Of a stretch of DNA of 64,000 bases, positions 11,122 to 22,969 are shown one piece after another. A program made the translations under genes and the position numbers. The notes under the pieces are model-generated. The model made no database searches and was not told where the DNA came from. It saw only the letters and a list, made by a program, of their open reading frames with translations. Every line of letters starts with the position of its first letter. The stretch's first letter is position 1. This DNA comes from Diphasiastrum complanatum (taxonomy: Eukaryota; Streptophyta; Lycopodiopsida; Lycopodiales; Lycopodiaceae): NCBI GenBank assembly GCA_029204225.1, contig CM055111.1, positions 28,974,340 through 29,038,339 on the forward strand. Direction: 5' to 3'.

Positions 11122-11839
11122 TGTAGGGTCGAAGTAGCCCTCCCACCTGCCAACAAGGGTTAGGACACTGGATAGGTGCCTAACTATGAATTGATGCTAC
11201 TTTTAGATAGTTCTCTACTTCTTCTCTAACTCTATCACCACTAATACTACACACCTCTAACTCTACTCCACTGAATTAACATTCATCATAATCTTGTGAA
11301 GGAGAAGAATAGAATAGAAGAGAGGAAGAGAGTAATAGAGAGAAGGTGGAGAGAGAGAGTGATGGTGGAGGTTAGCTCAAATGCTCCTTGTGCTTGCTAA
11401 TGCAAAAACTTTATGAAAGCCAAAAACTTGCAAACTTGAGAGCAAAAGAAAAACACAATCAAGCACATTAGCAAGTAGTGAATAGCAAATGAGGATGCTT
11501 CTCTCCAAAATTTGGTAGAGTTTCATCCTTCTCATTAAGCATGAAAATAGAGTACAAATGGTGCCATTCAAAGGTCCACAAAAAGTATATTAGAATTCAC
11601 AAGATTCATGTGAGCCCAAGTTGGACCCAACTCTAAAATAATAGACTTCTAAGTTTAAAATGACTTTGGGCCTCAAGTTTTATATTAATTACAAAAGGGC
11701 CCAAATCTATTATTCTATTTACAACTCAACTTGCGTGCTCATTGGGCCATGGGCTTATACGAACAGGATGTCATGCCCTCGCAACATATTTTATTAGTCA
11801 ATACTATTTATTTACAATATGTCGGGAATACCCCCAACA
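11122..11839 (-). repeat. 5' LTR of the minus-strand gypsy element
   Basis: In the minus orientation the repeat starts TGTTGGGGGTATTCC at 11839 and ends CGACCCTACA at 11122, giving the usual TG...CA ends over 718 bp, directly followed by the primer site. No second copy exists in the window because the 3' half of the element is lost at about 6085, so the boundaries rest on the end signature and primer position only. Confidence 0.6.
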
Positions 11840-12082
11840 TTGATCAGTAGTTTCTGTTTGTTTGAAATTGTCTTAAGTTGTCTCTTAATTCTGCATATTA
11901 ATTCTGCACGCATATTCAATCAGAGCGAATACCGTTCTATTAGTACATAGATCAAATACAGACCCGATTGAAGACACTAATATTAGTTTGATTTATTCAA
12001 ACTTTCATCGTGTTCTCTGTGGAAGAATAATTACTATTTTTCCTACATCACGCCCACACCCACACGCGATTTTACGACAAAA

Positions 12083-12218
12083 AAGAGCCATGATGCCATT
12101 TGGGTAGTAGTTGGCAGGCTAAACAAAATGATTCAATTTATTCCAACAAAGTTTATTGTCAAGGCTTCTAAACTTGCACAACTTTTCATGAAAATTTTTC
12201 TCTCATATAAGGAATTTT
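12083..12218 (+). pseudogene. Ty3/gypsy integrase core stub
   Basis: The plus strand reads SHDAIWVVVGRLNKMIQF then IPTKFIVKASKLAQLF, the central integrase segment that follows the first catalytic Asp in chromodomain gypsy elements. The same region at about 20960-21050 reads VWVIVDRLTKFAQFIPTKT. After about 45 codons it runs straight into a polypurine tract and LTR, so the rest of integrase and the chromodomain were deleted. The D in the VDRLTKF context is changed to G here. Confidence 0.65.
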
Positions 12219-12221
12219 TAA

Positions 12222-12233
12222 TGGAGGAGGGAA
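12222..12233 (+). other. Polypurine tract
   Basis: TGGAGGAGGGAA lies directly before TGTTATG at 12234, the start of an LTR-like sequence. This is the normal plus-strand primer position at the 3' end of an LTR element whose internal part has mostly been lost. Confidence 0.55.
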
Positions 12234-14421
12234 TGTTATGTACCATAACGATACACCCTTAAGTGATGACTTTGTGTTGACAGATTCCCCTGCTTCAGAG
12301 GATCTGTTTTACTACGATTCTTTCTGGCTCTTTTTCAGAATCGTTTCTGCCTGTTATCAGGCTTCATGGCATTCCTTGGATAGTTTCTTGATTTTACGAT
12401 GCCAACCCAGGCAAAAGGGACAGAGTTTCATTGTAGTATTTTCTTTTATGTCTTGCCTGTCAGAGGACTACTCAGAGACGTCACTCTTGAACGCACTTAC
12501 ATTCTACATAGATGATGCAAGCCAAGAACGCTCATTCACAGATCAGCATGCAAGCCAATGAACGTTCAGTAGTTTCTACTTGTACTTACTCTAAAAATGG
12601 ATTGAAATCAGAGCCTACACTACACTGAACTGAGCTACATTTGCATAAACTGATAAACAAGAAACAAGAACTAATCTACAGCATGTTAGAAGTCCAAGAA
12701 TCAAGAAACTAACCAGCCTTTTGATTTTTGGACATCCCAAGAACATCAAGAACTAGAATGTTAGAGAATATGCAAGATTTATGCCACATTTCTAGCCTAT
12801 TTACTTTACTTGAATGCTGGCTCCTACATTAATACACAAGAAATCAAGAAAGCTAATCCACTCTACAAAAGCAGCAAATCTCATCCACTCTACAGTCCAC
12901 AACCACACACAAAAGGAGGGAAGGGCAAGATCCTAAATGCATCACTCAAAAAACAAGCATGATCAAGGAGCTCAATGGTTGCACCAAACTCCTGAAGGCT
13001 CTTCTCATTTCAGCATGGAGTTGATACAATTCACAAAAAGCTCCTCTTCACAAAGAGGGAGTCTCTTAAATAAGCAAGAGAGCTTTTTAGGTGGCATCCT
13101 AGTGGAATTTCCACATTTCACAAATTACAAGTGGAATAATGCTCTCCACTAGAGGTCACCATCAAAAGGTGGCTCACTCTACTTTCTTTAAGAGGGGTCT
13201 ACTTGCATTCATTACTTTAGCCTAGAAATACTAGTTTCTACATGGTCATTCCATCTTCCGAGATTCACCATGAGACTTACACAGTTCTTACTTGAAATTA
13301 CTAACTAGTATTCTTCGGCTCTCATACTCGGCTCTCAGTCTTCATTAGTCTCGTCTTCTCAGAGACCTCCTCGGTCTAAGGTGAGAGGTGCTCTTGAGTT
13401 GCTCTGTCTGAGTATCTTGGGAATTCGACAGAATCAGCCAACATCCAAATGTTGACAAATTCCCCTGCTCCAGAGGATCTGTTTTACTATGATTCTTTCT
13501 GGCTCTTTTTCAGAACCGTTTCTGCAGTTACCAGGCTTCGTGGCATTCGTTAGATAGTTTATTGATTTTACAATGCCAACCCAGGCAGAAGGGACAGAGT
13601 TTCGTTGTAGTATTTTCTTTTATGTCCTGCCTGTCAGAGGACTACTCAGGGACGTCACTCTTGAACGCACTTACATTCTACATAGATGAAGCAAGCCAAG
13701 AACGCTCATTCACAGATCAGCATGCAAGCCAATGAACGTTCAGTAGTTTCTACTGGTACTTACTCTAAAAATGGATTGAAATCAGAGCCTACACTACACT
13801 GAACTGAGCTACATTTGCATAAACTGATAAACAAGAAACAAGAACTAATCTACAGCATGTTAGAAGTCCAAGAATCAAGAAACTAACCAGCCTTTTGATT
13901 TTTGGACATCCCAAGAACATCAAGAACTAGAATGTTAGAGAATATGCAAGATTTATGCCACATTTCTAGCCTATTTACTTTACTTGAATGCTGGCTCCTA
14001 CATTAATACACAAGAAATCAAGAAAGCTAATCCACTCTACAAAAGCAGCAAATCTCATCCACTCTACAGTCCACAACCACACACAAAAAGAGGGAAGGGC
14101 AAGATCATAAATGCATCACTCAAAAAACAAGCATGATCAAGGAGCTCAATGGTTGCACCAAACTCCTGAAGGCTCTTCTCATTTCAGCATGGAGTTGATA
14201 CAATTCACAAAAAGCTCCTCTTCACAAAGAGGGAGTCTCTTAAATAAGCAAGAGAGCTTTTTAGGTGGCATCCTAGTGGAATTTCCAACATCCAAATGTT
14301 GACAAATTCCCCTGCTCCAGAGGATCTGTTTTACTACGATTCTTTCTGGCTCTTTTTCAGAACCGTTTCTGCAGTTATCAGGCTTCGTGGCATTCGTTAG
14401 ATAGTTTATTGATTTTACAAT
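12234..14421 (+). repeat. LTR-derived tandem repeat, about 2.6 units
   Basis: An LTR starting TGTTATGTACC at 12234 leads into three head-to-tail copies of one sequence. Unit A is 12275-13449 (1175 bp), unit B 13450-14296 (847 bp) and unit C 14297-14421 (first 125 bp only). Each starts TGTTGACA(G/A)ATTCCCCTGC. B and C are both preceded by AACATCCAAA. B lacks about 330 bp present near the 3' end of A. Units are roughly 95% alike by eye. A TATA-like TTAAATAAG occurs in A and B (about 13066 and 14240). Short ORFs starting MHHSKNKHDQG in A and B are by-products of the repeat. Confidence 0.65.
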
Positions 14422-15789
14422 CTTGAAAATCTCACAAAGCAAACAAAATTTCAAATTAATTTTTTTTTGTAGCATCCAAATATAGCATCATTTCATATAG
14501 CACGCCAGAATGTTATCTTTAAAGGCTGCAAATCTTTTTAAGTTGTTAGAATCAGCTCCAAAAAGAAATTTATTTTTTCAAAAACGTTCATCAAAAAAAT
14601 TTCATTTCCTTGAAATAAAAAATTTGCAGACTAGCATGCCGACAAGCTGACCAATTTTTATTTTATTTTATAAAATTAAACTTATATTTATAGAATACCA
14701 AAGTATTTTGTGATGGACCTATTTGAAATTTGATAGATAGTCAATTTGTTAAATATGCATTAAACCACAATTCTTGTTCTTAAAAAATTATGTAGTGGCA
14801 TAAAAAGAGTAGCACACCACGTGCTACCATTTTGTGATTAAGGAGACCATAAAGAAGCTAGGGTCCAACAATATTAGATCAATATTCATCGATTATTCAT
14901 CTTCAGACAAAGCCTATAAGTTGTATAATAATGTTACTTCTAAAAAATTCTTTAGAAGAGATGTAATATTTTTTTAAGATCAGTTCATTGATTTTATATT
15001 GTTTAAGATTGGCATAAAAGCAACCATAAAGGCAGTTCGAAAGTCTTTCCAAGTTGTAGGAACATTGGCACGGTCCTTAAGATCCTACCACTATGAATAC
15101 GCTTTGCGATACAAAAACATGATAGCAGCGACGCTCCGCCAATTGTTAGGTAGATCATGAAAGCTTACTTAAACAACCAAGCTTTTATAACTTAATCTGA
15201 AAGAGTTTAGCATAACAATTTCATGGGGAAGTGGGCCAGGGGGCACAATCCCCCCCCCCCTCACCCATCACATCACTTTAAGAGGGTACGAGGGTGCTCA
15301 AGGGGGTAAGCCCCCCCCTTTTGTCTGTATGCTCCACCAAGATACAACCCGCAGGCGGAACCGCGCAGTTACATCCGCATCATGATAAAAAAACAGGAGG
15401 GGTAAAGCTAGACCCGATAAAAAAATGGGAGAGCCTACATAACCATTTCTTTTTTAAATTTTATTATTCAAAAGGTAATTTGAAAAAAAATCAAAAGTTG
15501 GGAGAGCTCAAAATTTAATTACCTTATGTTTTACTTGAAACTACATTTACAAGCAAAACCAAATAAACCTTAAACTTTCCGAGGTTAAAAGTTCAAAGGA
15601 AGAAACCTTTGCCAACATAACAAATCCACAAAATTCTTTGAGTTTAATAACTAATTTTCTTGCAAATCATGCTCAGCATTTTTCAAGGATTAACCTTTAA
15701 ATAGAACTTAAAGGTATCAAGTTTGATACCAACTATTACAACTCCCATGATTTTCGATAGCTTTGAAAGTTGACGCACACTCCATATAA
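14422..15789. other. AT-rich, no gene seen
   Basis: Low-complexity AT-rich sequence after the last LTR-derived unit. At 15235-15320 two GC blocks stand out, each with a run of Gs soon followed by a run of at least eight Cs; they could form short hairpins. No coding frame, terminal repeats or RNA gene identified. Confidence 0.35.
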
Positions 15790-16082
15790 GTGATGACACA
15801 CTATATTTACCCAATCCGCCAACGAACAAGACACTGACGACCTCGCTCTAAAACCAAACTAACAATATAATCGCTCTATTTCGTGTATCTCTTGGTCTTG
15901 TGTTGTGTCTCTTGATTGCTAGAAGAAAATATGTTCTGTGATGCGTAGTTAAGTGTCTGGGGTTCCGTGAGAGCTTACGCACGAAAAGAAAAATCAAGCC
16001 AGAAAATTGTTTGCGAATCAAAAGAGAGAGGACGAACACGAAACAAGAAAGAATAAAGCTTCCGCGACATGGTATCAGAGCC
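15790..16082 (+). repeat. Copia-type LTR end with iMet primer site
   Basis: The sequence before 16069 ends in CCGCGACA and is followed at 16070-16082 by TGGTATCAGAGCC, the standard primer site complementary to plant initiator tRNA-Met. Everything just upstream is therefore the right end of an LTR. Its left end is not defined. Little of this element's interior remains, because another LTR and primer site begin within 200 bp. Confidence 0.5.
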
Positions 16083-16216
16083 TACAGGTTATCACTATTG
16101 ATATCCCAGGAGTGATTCTTCCAAATTCATCCTATCACTCCTCTCCCTCTACCCTGACCTCCGACATTTATAGATTCTGAATATTACTTTCTCAGAGTTG
16201 GGATGTGGCAAGAATA

Positions 16217-17484
16217 TGTTGTGGGAAAAATAGTCCTATATATTTAATTGTTGAAGTAATTCCCGAAGGTCATCTATTTTCATGCGTTAAGCTGTTCTAA
16301 ACATGTACCTAGCCATGGTGGCTTTAATTAGAATCCTTAAGGAAACAAAATAAAATAAAAAGTAAAATCAAGTACCTAGCCACACACTACCTTTTTTAAA
16401 TTAGAAAATCCTATAGAACTCGTAGAGAAACCTACTTGTAGAATGCCAAAAGCCCTAAGTCCTCTCCTTTTGTCCTCTCTCTTGCTCACTTCCTCTCTTT
16501 TTCTCTCTCTTTCCAAATAGTTTAGTTTCTGTAAGTAATGTAATACTAGTAGAGTAGTTTTGGTTGTCTCACTTTGGATCTTAGCATGCCTTGGCTATGT
16601 TCTAATCATTCTTGACCTCTATTTATGATGAAACCACCTTCCGATGTTAATATAATGCTTTTGTGCATAGCCTTTCCTCCTCTTTTTTTGCTTGTTTTGA
16701 TGAGGTTGATGCAATGTGAACTTGCCACACATTGGATAAAATTCACTCCTCTATGTTGCATGGCACATTTGGTTTATATCTTGTTCATGCAAGTGTGAAA
16801 AATTGCCTACATTGGCAAATCTAGCCATGTAGAATATTGTACATTTTGTCAATATTGTTTGTTGGTTACTTGAACGGCCAAAGTGCCACTTGTACATACA
16901 CACCTAAAATAGGTTACCACGAGTCAAGAGGAGTGGTTGTGTCTATTTGGTAGTGATTCCTACTTTGTAGGATCTAGACCATGATTTATGATGAGATTTG
17001 TACCTACCATGCACCTACCAAGCATGACTCCTGGATCTAGGCTAGGGTTTTCACATTAGGGCAAGAAAGTGGAGTCTACTTCCTTATTACATGCTGGATT
17101 TTCACCTAACTTTGCAAAGGAAGTGTGTTTTACTATGTATTTCCATTCTCCATAGTGAGAAGATAGAAACTTTTTGGAGCCTCAAGGAGAAACTCGAGTT
17201 TCCTCTCATTGTATGGTGATTACTCTATTTTTCCAATGAAACCCAGCTTTGGCACTTTGTAAACACTGTCTACAGGCCGTACTACAGCCTTATTTCCACA
17301 CGTGTGGAGTTGGATTAGACTATTTGATCAATGCTTTGATTGTCTCTACTTGTTTCCTATCAAGCTGCTAAACTAGATCTTGTTTTCTGATGACTAGTTT
17401 CTGATAGATTGTTTAACAAGCATACAATCACCTTGTGGATCATTCAAAGATCCATTTATGGTCCTTAGTACTGTACTTTTAACA
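16217..17484 (+). repeat. Candidate 5' LTR of the copia element with intact gag
   Basis: The right end TTTTAACA at 17484 is fixed by the primer site that follows. The left end is a guess: TGTTGTGGG at 16217 would give matching TGTT/AACA ends and 1268 bp. No second copy exists in the window because the element is cut inside protease at about 18990. Pyrimidine-rich blocks (16440-16510) and AT-rich U3-like sequence fit an LTR, but the start could be elsewhere between 16200 and 16500. Confidence 0.4.
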
Positions 17485-17497
17485 TGGTATCAGAGCC
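17485..17497 (+). other. Primer-binding site, tRNA-iMet type
   Basis: TGGTATCAGAGCC immediately follows TTTTAACA. It is the classic plant copia primer site and lies 619 bp before the gag start at 18116. Confidence 0.75.
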
Positions 17498-18115
17498 AAG
17501 TACAAGGCCATTGATCTGTGTTTGAATCTAATCCAGTTTTAGCAGGTTTTGGTGCAAAAAGCTAGTATTGGAAGGGCGAGCTGGTATCCAGGTTTTGGTG
17601 AGGGGATTTGATCCCAAACTTTTTCAGGATCAAAATCCGTACTGTTCACACGTGTGGGCATCTCTGAACCAACATTTAATAACCCATATTCATTGGATCA
17701 TAGAAAATTCATATGGTGTCAGTTTGATGTAATTTTTGGTGCAAATCCTAGGATAAGCTACCAAGATCACTTGCCATTGATTAGTTTTGAATTTGTTTCA
17801 TGAAAACTAATTAATCTAGGCTGATTTCAGACCTTCTTAAAGTGGAAACCAGGTCTTGAAAGTACATCAAAGTGAATGAGAGAGATAGAGTCAGTTTTTG
17901 TCCAAGAATAGCCAAGATTGGCAAGATTTGCTTGAGTGTAGTTTTCATCTCATCTTATCTTCATTCCAGCTTGTGAGGGAGTGATAGAACTGTGATTACA
18001 AATCCATCTGTTGGATTAGAAGTCAACATTTGAGTGAAACACTGCAAGTTAGAAACCTTTGTGAGTTTCAGGTCCAAACAAATCTATATCTTGTGTGTAG
18101 AATCTTGCTAGTAAG

Positions 18116-18934
18116 ATGGGATCAGTGGGAGCCTACCTTCTAGAAGCTAGTGAGAGGTTAAATTCTACCAATTATGCTATTTGGAAAGTGAGGATGGAGT
18201 CACTAATGGTGCTCCAGGATCTTTATGAGTTTCTAATAGATGATGAAGATGAACCTCTAGGTGCACAGGAATTAGTGAGATACAAGAAGAGGTCTAGGCT
18301 TGCACTTCACTGTATTAAGATGAATGTAAGCAATGATCTTTTAAGGGAAGTATCATCATGTAAGAGTGCTAAAGAGGCTTGGGAATCTTTAAAATCTATC
18401 TATGAGTCTAGTAACACTTCGAAGGCTCTCATGCTTAGGAATAAGATTCTACAAAGCATGAACAGGAGTGATGAGAATGCACAAGATTATGTGCTAAGAA
18501 TCAGGTCTCTTAATAGGGAGTTAGCTTCCATTGGAGAGAAGATTCAAGATAGTGAGCTTGTTCAGATTGTCCTAAATGGTCTAGGGAGTGGCTTTACAAA
18601 TTTGGTCCAAAGCTTTGCAATCCAAGACACTTTGCCTACTATAGAAAAGCTACACAGTGTATTAGTAGCTGAAGAGTGTAGGATGTTGCATACCAATGCA
18701 AGATTGAATGCTATTTCTCTGCAGGATGGTGATGAGAAAGGTAATTTCTCATTCAAAAGCAAGAAGAAGACCAATGGCAAGAAGAAGCACTTCAAGGAGA
18801 CCAAGGAGGAGGATGAGGCTTCAAGCTCAAAGGGCAAGATCAAAGACAAGTCCAAGTACAAATGTTTTTTCTGTGGAAAGAAAGGACATTTTGCATCAGA
18901 ATGTCTCAAGAAGAAGAACTCCTGTTTGCTTTAA
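18116..18934 (+). CDS. Ty1/copia Gag, intact reading frame
   Basis: A 272-residue open frame with ATG at 18116, preceded by a copia LTR end and iMet primer site. Residues 10-60 hold the N-terminal motif of copia gag (RLNSTNYAIWKVRMESLM). Residues 60-210 are the helical UBN2-type capsid region (AKEAWESLKSIYESSN, LRNKILQSMNRSDE, IVLNGLGSGFTNLVQSF). Residues 210-250 are Lys-rich and basic. Residues 251-264 form a CCHC zinc knuckle, CFFCGKKGHFASEC (C-x2-C-x4-H-x4-C). Gag packages element RNA in virus-like particles. The stop at 18932 precedes a few codons resembling a protease start, and then the copia is cut off near 18990 by an inverted gypsy RT piece. The gag is whole, but the element cannot move on its own. 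Confidence 0.8.
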   Translation: MGSVGAYLLEASERLNSTNYAIWKVRMESLMVLQDLYEFLIDDEDEPLGAQELVRYKKRSRLALHCIKMNVSNDLLREVSSCKSAKEAWESLKSIYESSNTSKALMLRNKILQSMNRSDENAQDYVLRIRSLNRELASIGEKIQDSELVQIVLNGLGSGFTNLVQSFAIQDTLPTIEKLHSVLVAEECRMLHTNARLNAISLQDGDEKGNFSFKSKKKTNGKKKHFKETKEEDEASSSKGKIKDKSKYKCFFCGKKGHFASECLKKKNSCLL

Positions 18935-19017
18935 GCTGATTTGTTTCTTGGGTTCTGGCGGCAAACCCATGGCTGCATGACCTTTCTTATGACAGTGGAT
19001 ACACTCAATAATTGATT

Positions 19018-19682
19018 ATGGCATCGGTCCTAACCACAAAAGCCTTATTAGGATCGCCAATGATTAATAATGTACTGGTGCCGAAGTGACACTTTTCTTA
19101 AGCAACTCAAAACAATTATTCATATCCTCCGTCCACACCACTAGTGGACTCTTAGCCCTCCGGCTTAGCTTCTTATAGCCTTTCAAGGCCTGGGTAAGAG
19201 GAAATGCCAATCGAGCAAATTGGGAAATATGCCGACGGAAAAATCCCACAAACCCCAAGAAAGACTTGATTTTCCGAACTGTGGTGAGAATAGGCCAATC
19301 AATAACCCTCTGGATACGATTAGCCTCAATCTCCACCCCCCATTTAGAAATCTTATGCCCCAAGTAAGACAATTCCTTAGCAAAAAAGTCACACTTAGAC
19401 TCCTTGGCAAAGAGCTTTTCCCTTCTTAGAATGTCCAAGACAATCCTAAGATGCTCTTTATGTTCCACCAAAGTCTTACTGAACACTAGGATATCATCTA
19501 AGAATACCACTACCAATCTTCCCAAATATGGTCTGAACAAATCGTTCATCATTTGTTGGAAAGTTGTCGGTGCATTGGTCAAACCAAAAGGCAACACCAA
19601 CAATTCGTAGTGACCAAAGCGAGTTCGAAACCCGATTTTTGGTATATCTTCTGCCTTAATGCGTATCTGATGGTAGCTCGAT
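19018..19682 (-). pseudogene. Ty3/gypsy RT fragment, inverted arm
   Basis: The minus strand encodes a good stretch of RT: YHQIRIKAEDIPKIGFRTR, then LPFGLTNAPTTFQQMM and the catalytic box VVVFLDDILVFSKT (about 19515-19475), followed by the connection domain (SYLGHKISKWGVEIEA, FLGFVGFFRRHISQFA) and the RNase H start. It lacks the first RT motifs and everything after the start of RNase H. Its last 430 bp are repeated in inverse orientation at 19681-20115. It abuts the truncated copia gag element on the left. Confidence 0.85.
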
Positions 19683-21963
19683 CTTAGGACTATCTTGGAC
19701 ATTCTAAGAAGGGAAAAGCTCTTTGCCAAGGAGTCTAAGTGTGACTTTTTTGCTAAGGAATTGTCCTACTTGGGGCATAAGATTTCTGAACGGGGGGTGG
19801 AGATTGAGGCTGATCGTATTCAGAGGGTTATTGATTGGCCTATTCTCACCGCAGTTCGGAAAATCAAGTCTTTCTTGGGATTTGTGGGATTTTTCTGTCG
19901 GCATATTCCCCAATTTGCTCGATTGGCATTTCCCCTTACCCAGGCCTTGAAAGGCTATAAAAAGCTAAGCCGGAGGGCTAAGAGTCCACTAGTGGTGTGG
20001 ACGGAGAATATGAATAATTGTTTTGAGTTGCTTAAGAAAAGTGTCACTTCGGCACCAATACATTATTAATCATTGGCGATCCTGATAAGGCTTTTGTGGT
20101 TAGGACCGATGCCAGTGATTATGCTATTGGAGCTGTTTTGATGCAAGATGGACATCATGTGGCTTATGAAAGCAAGAAACTCAATCCTGCTCAGTCTAGG
20201 TATTGTACCTATGAGAATAAACTATTTGCAATTGTTCATTCCTTGAAAATTTGATGACATTATTTGTATGGAGCCAGATTTGAAGTTTTGATGGATCATC
20301 AGACTCTTCGATATTTCTTTGATGCTACAGATTTGAAGGGGAGGCAAGCCAGATGGGCTGAGCTGATGCAAATCTTTGACTTTTCTATACATTATTGTAA
20401 AGGAAGTCAAAATACTCTAGCGGATGCTTTGAGTCGGTTACTGGTTATTAATCAGTTGTGCTTTACTGTTATAGAACCGGAGTTGTTTAAGTCTCTTCAA
20501 GGACTATATGAGTCCGATCCTTTTTTTGGAAAGTATTGGCAACAAGTACTTTCTAGGGTCGATTCAGGTTTGCAAGATTCCTCGAATCAGAGAAAGACTA
20601 AAACGGTTTTTCTAATTTGAAACAGGATTTTGTTTCGTAAAGGAAAGGTGTGTGTACCGGAGAATGACATTGTAAGGGCCCAAATCTTGCATGAGTGTCA
20701 TGATAGTCCATGCGCAGGACATCCGGGTATACAAAGAACACTTGACTTGGTTCGAAGGCAATTTTGGTGGCCTAAGATGAAAAGTCAGGTAGAGGCCTAT
20801 GTACTTAAATGTACTAAGTGCCAGTTAAATAAAGCACAGAGACTAAAAGCTAGTGGCCTATTACATCCTTCAGATATTCCTATCGGAAAGTGGGAAAGTA
20901 TATCTATGGATTTTTGTGGTCGAGCTTCCACGTACAGGGAAGGCCCACGATTCGGTTTGGGTCATTGTTGACAGACTTACGAAGTTTGCTCAATTTATCC
21001 CAACGAAAACTATTGTTAAAGCTTCAGAACTAGCTCAACTGTTTGTTGAGAAGCTTTTCGACTATACGGGCTGCCTTACGATATTGTAAGTGACCATGAC
21101 CCAAAATTCACTGGGAATTTTTGGCAAGCAATATTTGAAAAGTTGGAAACAACTTTAAGCTTGAGTTCTATAGATCATCCGGAATCAGACGGTCAAACGG
21201 ACATGAACAATCAGACGATGGAGGATATGCTTCGAGCATATGTGGGCCATTGACAGTCTGATTGGGAACTGTACCTTCCATTGGTGGAATTTGCATATAA
21301 CAGTGCAAAACATTCAGCGACCGGATTTAGTCCTTTCATGCTTATGTATGGTTTTCAACCTCGATCACCAATTAGTATTGGCATGAAAAACCTACGGGTG
21401 CAAGCCGCAGCTGATTTCCTTGCGAATATGCAAGAAATGTTACAGCTGGCTAAAGATAGCATAAGAAGTGCCCAGGACAGGGCAAGGCACTATGCTGATC
21501 TATCTCGAAAGCACAAGGTATTCATGGTCAACGACTGGGTATTTTTGAGAGTCCCTAGTCATGCTAGGGGCTTCAAAACTATTAAGTGTGCAAAGTTGCA
21601 CCTAGGTATTGCGGTCCTTTTAAGGTTATCCAAGTGATAAACAAGGTCGCATACAAACTAGACCTTCTAGCTTTACTTGGAATTCATCATGTTTTCCACA
21701 TTAGTAAGTTGAAACCCTCGTTGGGGGTTGGGGAGACCCTGGTCCCTGTGGAAGATCTAGTGGAACTTTTTCGTGATGAGTCCGTGAGTGGACCACCTGA
21801 ACCCGAGGCGATTATTAATAGCCGGCAGAGAACTCTATGGAGTAGAGTGCTTCGGGGATTTTTAGTCAAGTGGAGGGGCAAATTAGAAGAGGAGGATACA
21901 TGGGAAAAGGAGGCTGATCTCCAAAAGAGTTTTCCAAGTTTTTTCCTACAAGTAAAAATCTAA
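19681..21963 (+). pseudogene. Chromodomain Ty3/gypsy Pol, decayed
   Basis: Order on the plus strand: RT connection (19695-20066), RNase H (20070-20440; FVVRTDASDYAIGAVLM, MDHQTLRYFFDATDLK), integrase zinc-binding HHCC domain (20680-20830; HECHDSPCAGHPGIQR and CTKCQLNKA), integrase core (20890-21420; ESISMDF, then SDHDPKFTGNF), and a C-terminal chromodomain (21730-21950; VFHISKLKPSLGVG, FLVKWRGKLEEEDTWEKEA). The catalytic Glu region, normally QTERxN, reads QTDMNN, so Glu is lost. Stops or frameshifts lie at about 20068, 20253, 20620, 20970, 21086, 21253 and 21600. RT palm and protease are missing because the element starts at the inverted junction. A polypurine tract and LTR follow. Confidence 0.88.
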
Positions 21964-21966
21964 GTT

Positions 21967-21979
21967 TAGGGGGAAGGAA
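21967..21979 (+). other. Polypurine tract
   Basis: TAGGGGGAAGGAA, directly after the chromodomain stop at 21963 and directly before the LTR start TGTTACATACC at 21980. Confidence 0.7.
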
Positions 21980-22966
21980 TGTTACATACCTATGTAACTA
22001 GCAATACTTCAGACCCCTAATAGTCCATTTAGTGTTGGGGGCTAAATGGCAAGGTACCCTTAGGATTAAGGGTATGTGTCCTTGGATAAAGACAGGCAAG
22101 TGACTATACCTTAGTTGGAGGTATGGAGTCACGTGACTCTTGGATAAGGGATACCCTTAATATTAAGGGTAGGTGTCTTAGATTAAGGTACTAGTGTCCT
22201 TGGTCAAGGTTAGGTAGGTGTCTATGCCTTGGATAGAGGTATGGAATCTAGAGAGGTGCTAGAAAGTCATTGGATGACTATTTTTCTAAACCTTGGGCCT
22301 CAACCTTGAACCATAGCACTTTATTGGTCTAGAACCAAAGTATACTTGCACAACTTGGGCAATGAGACCTAGTAGGAGGGTGCCCTTCTAAAGTGTCTAT
22401 TGAGTTCCCAACTCCCACAAGAAAGACATTCAAAGAGTCATAGGTTATGGAAGGAGTCTCTTGACATTCCATAAGCCTATGGAGGCTCTTGGAGATTCTT
22501 TAACTCCCCTAGGCTTCTCTCTCTCTCATTACTCCATAGTGCATTGGAGGGGTCCATGAGACATCTATGTGAGGGTAGTAGGGCGCCCATTGGGAGGGGA
22601 GAGATCTCTCTTGTTTGCTTGGCTTATGCTCTAGTGTTGCTACTAGTGTGTAGAGTGCTTCCTTGTGGTAGTATGCTTGAGGTTTGGATCTTGCTTATGG
22701 TATGAGACATAAGTAGGGTTTGGGGAGCTTGGATCTAGCTATGGTTGGGTGGTGAATACTTGAGGCCAGCTTGTTATCTATCTTTGAGTTTAAAGAGTAG
22801 GGACACAGGTGGAGGAGAGATCCTTGCAGGCTTGCAGATCCTTACTTGTAGGTGGAGGCATCCTAGCTTGGAGTTGGGGAGCATCTTGAAGCTTGCAGGT
22901 TGCTTGGAGGACATTTGGAGGCTCTACCTTGGATTTGGAGGACTTCCTCACCTCTACTTGTAAAAG
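21980..22966 (+). repeat. Gypsy LTR, first of a tandem pair
   Basis: Starts TGTTACATACCTATG after the polypurine tract and ends CTACTTGTAAAAG, 987 bp. Colinear with the LTR at 22970-24042, to which it is about 93-95% alike by eye but shorter by an 85-bp block near the 3' end. It is the 3' LTR of the Pol at 19681-21963. Open frames inside (for example around 22745) are chance. Confidence 0.8.
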
Positions 22967-22969
22967 TAA

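Noticed and set aside
12937-14302. Duplicated 63-71 codon ORF starting MHHSKNKHDQG
   Set aside because: Appears twice only because the LTR-derived unit is duplicated; no domain, no codon bias, and it ends differently in each copy.
15235-15320. G-quadruplex or CRISPR-like repeat at the C/G runs
   Set aside because: Only isolated single runs of G and C; no four-run G pattern and no repeat-spacer spacing. At best short hairpins.
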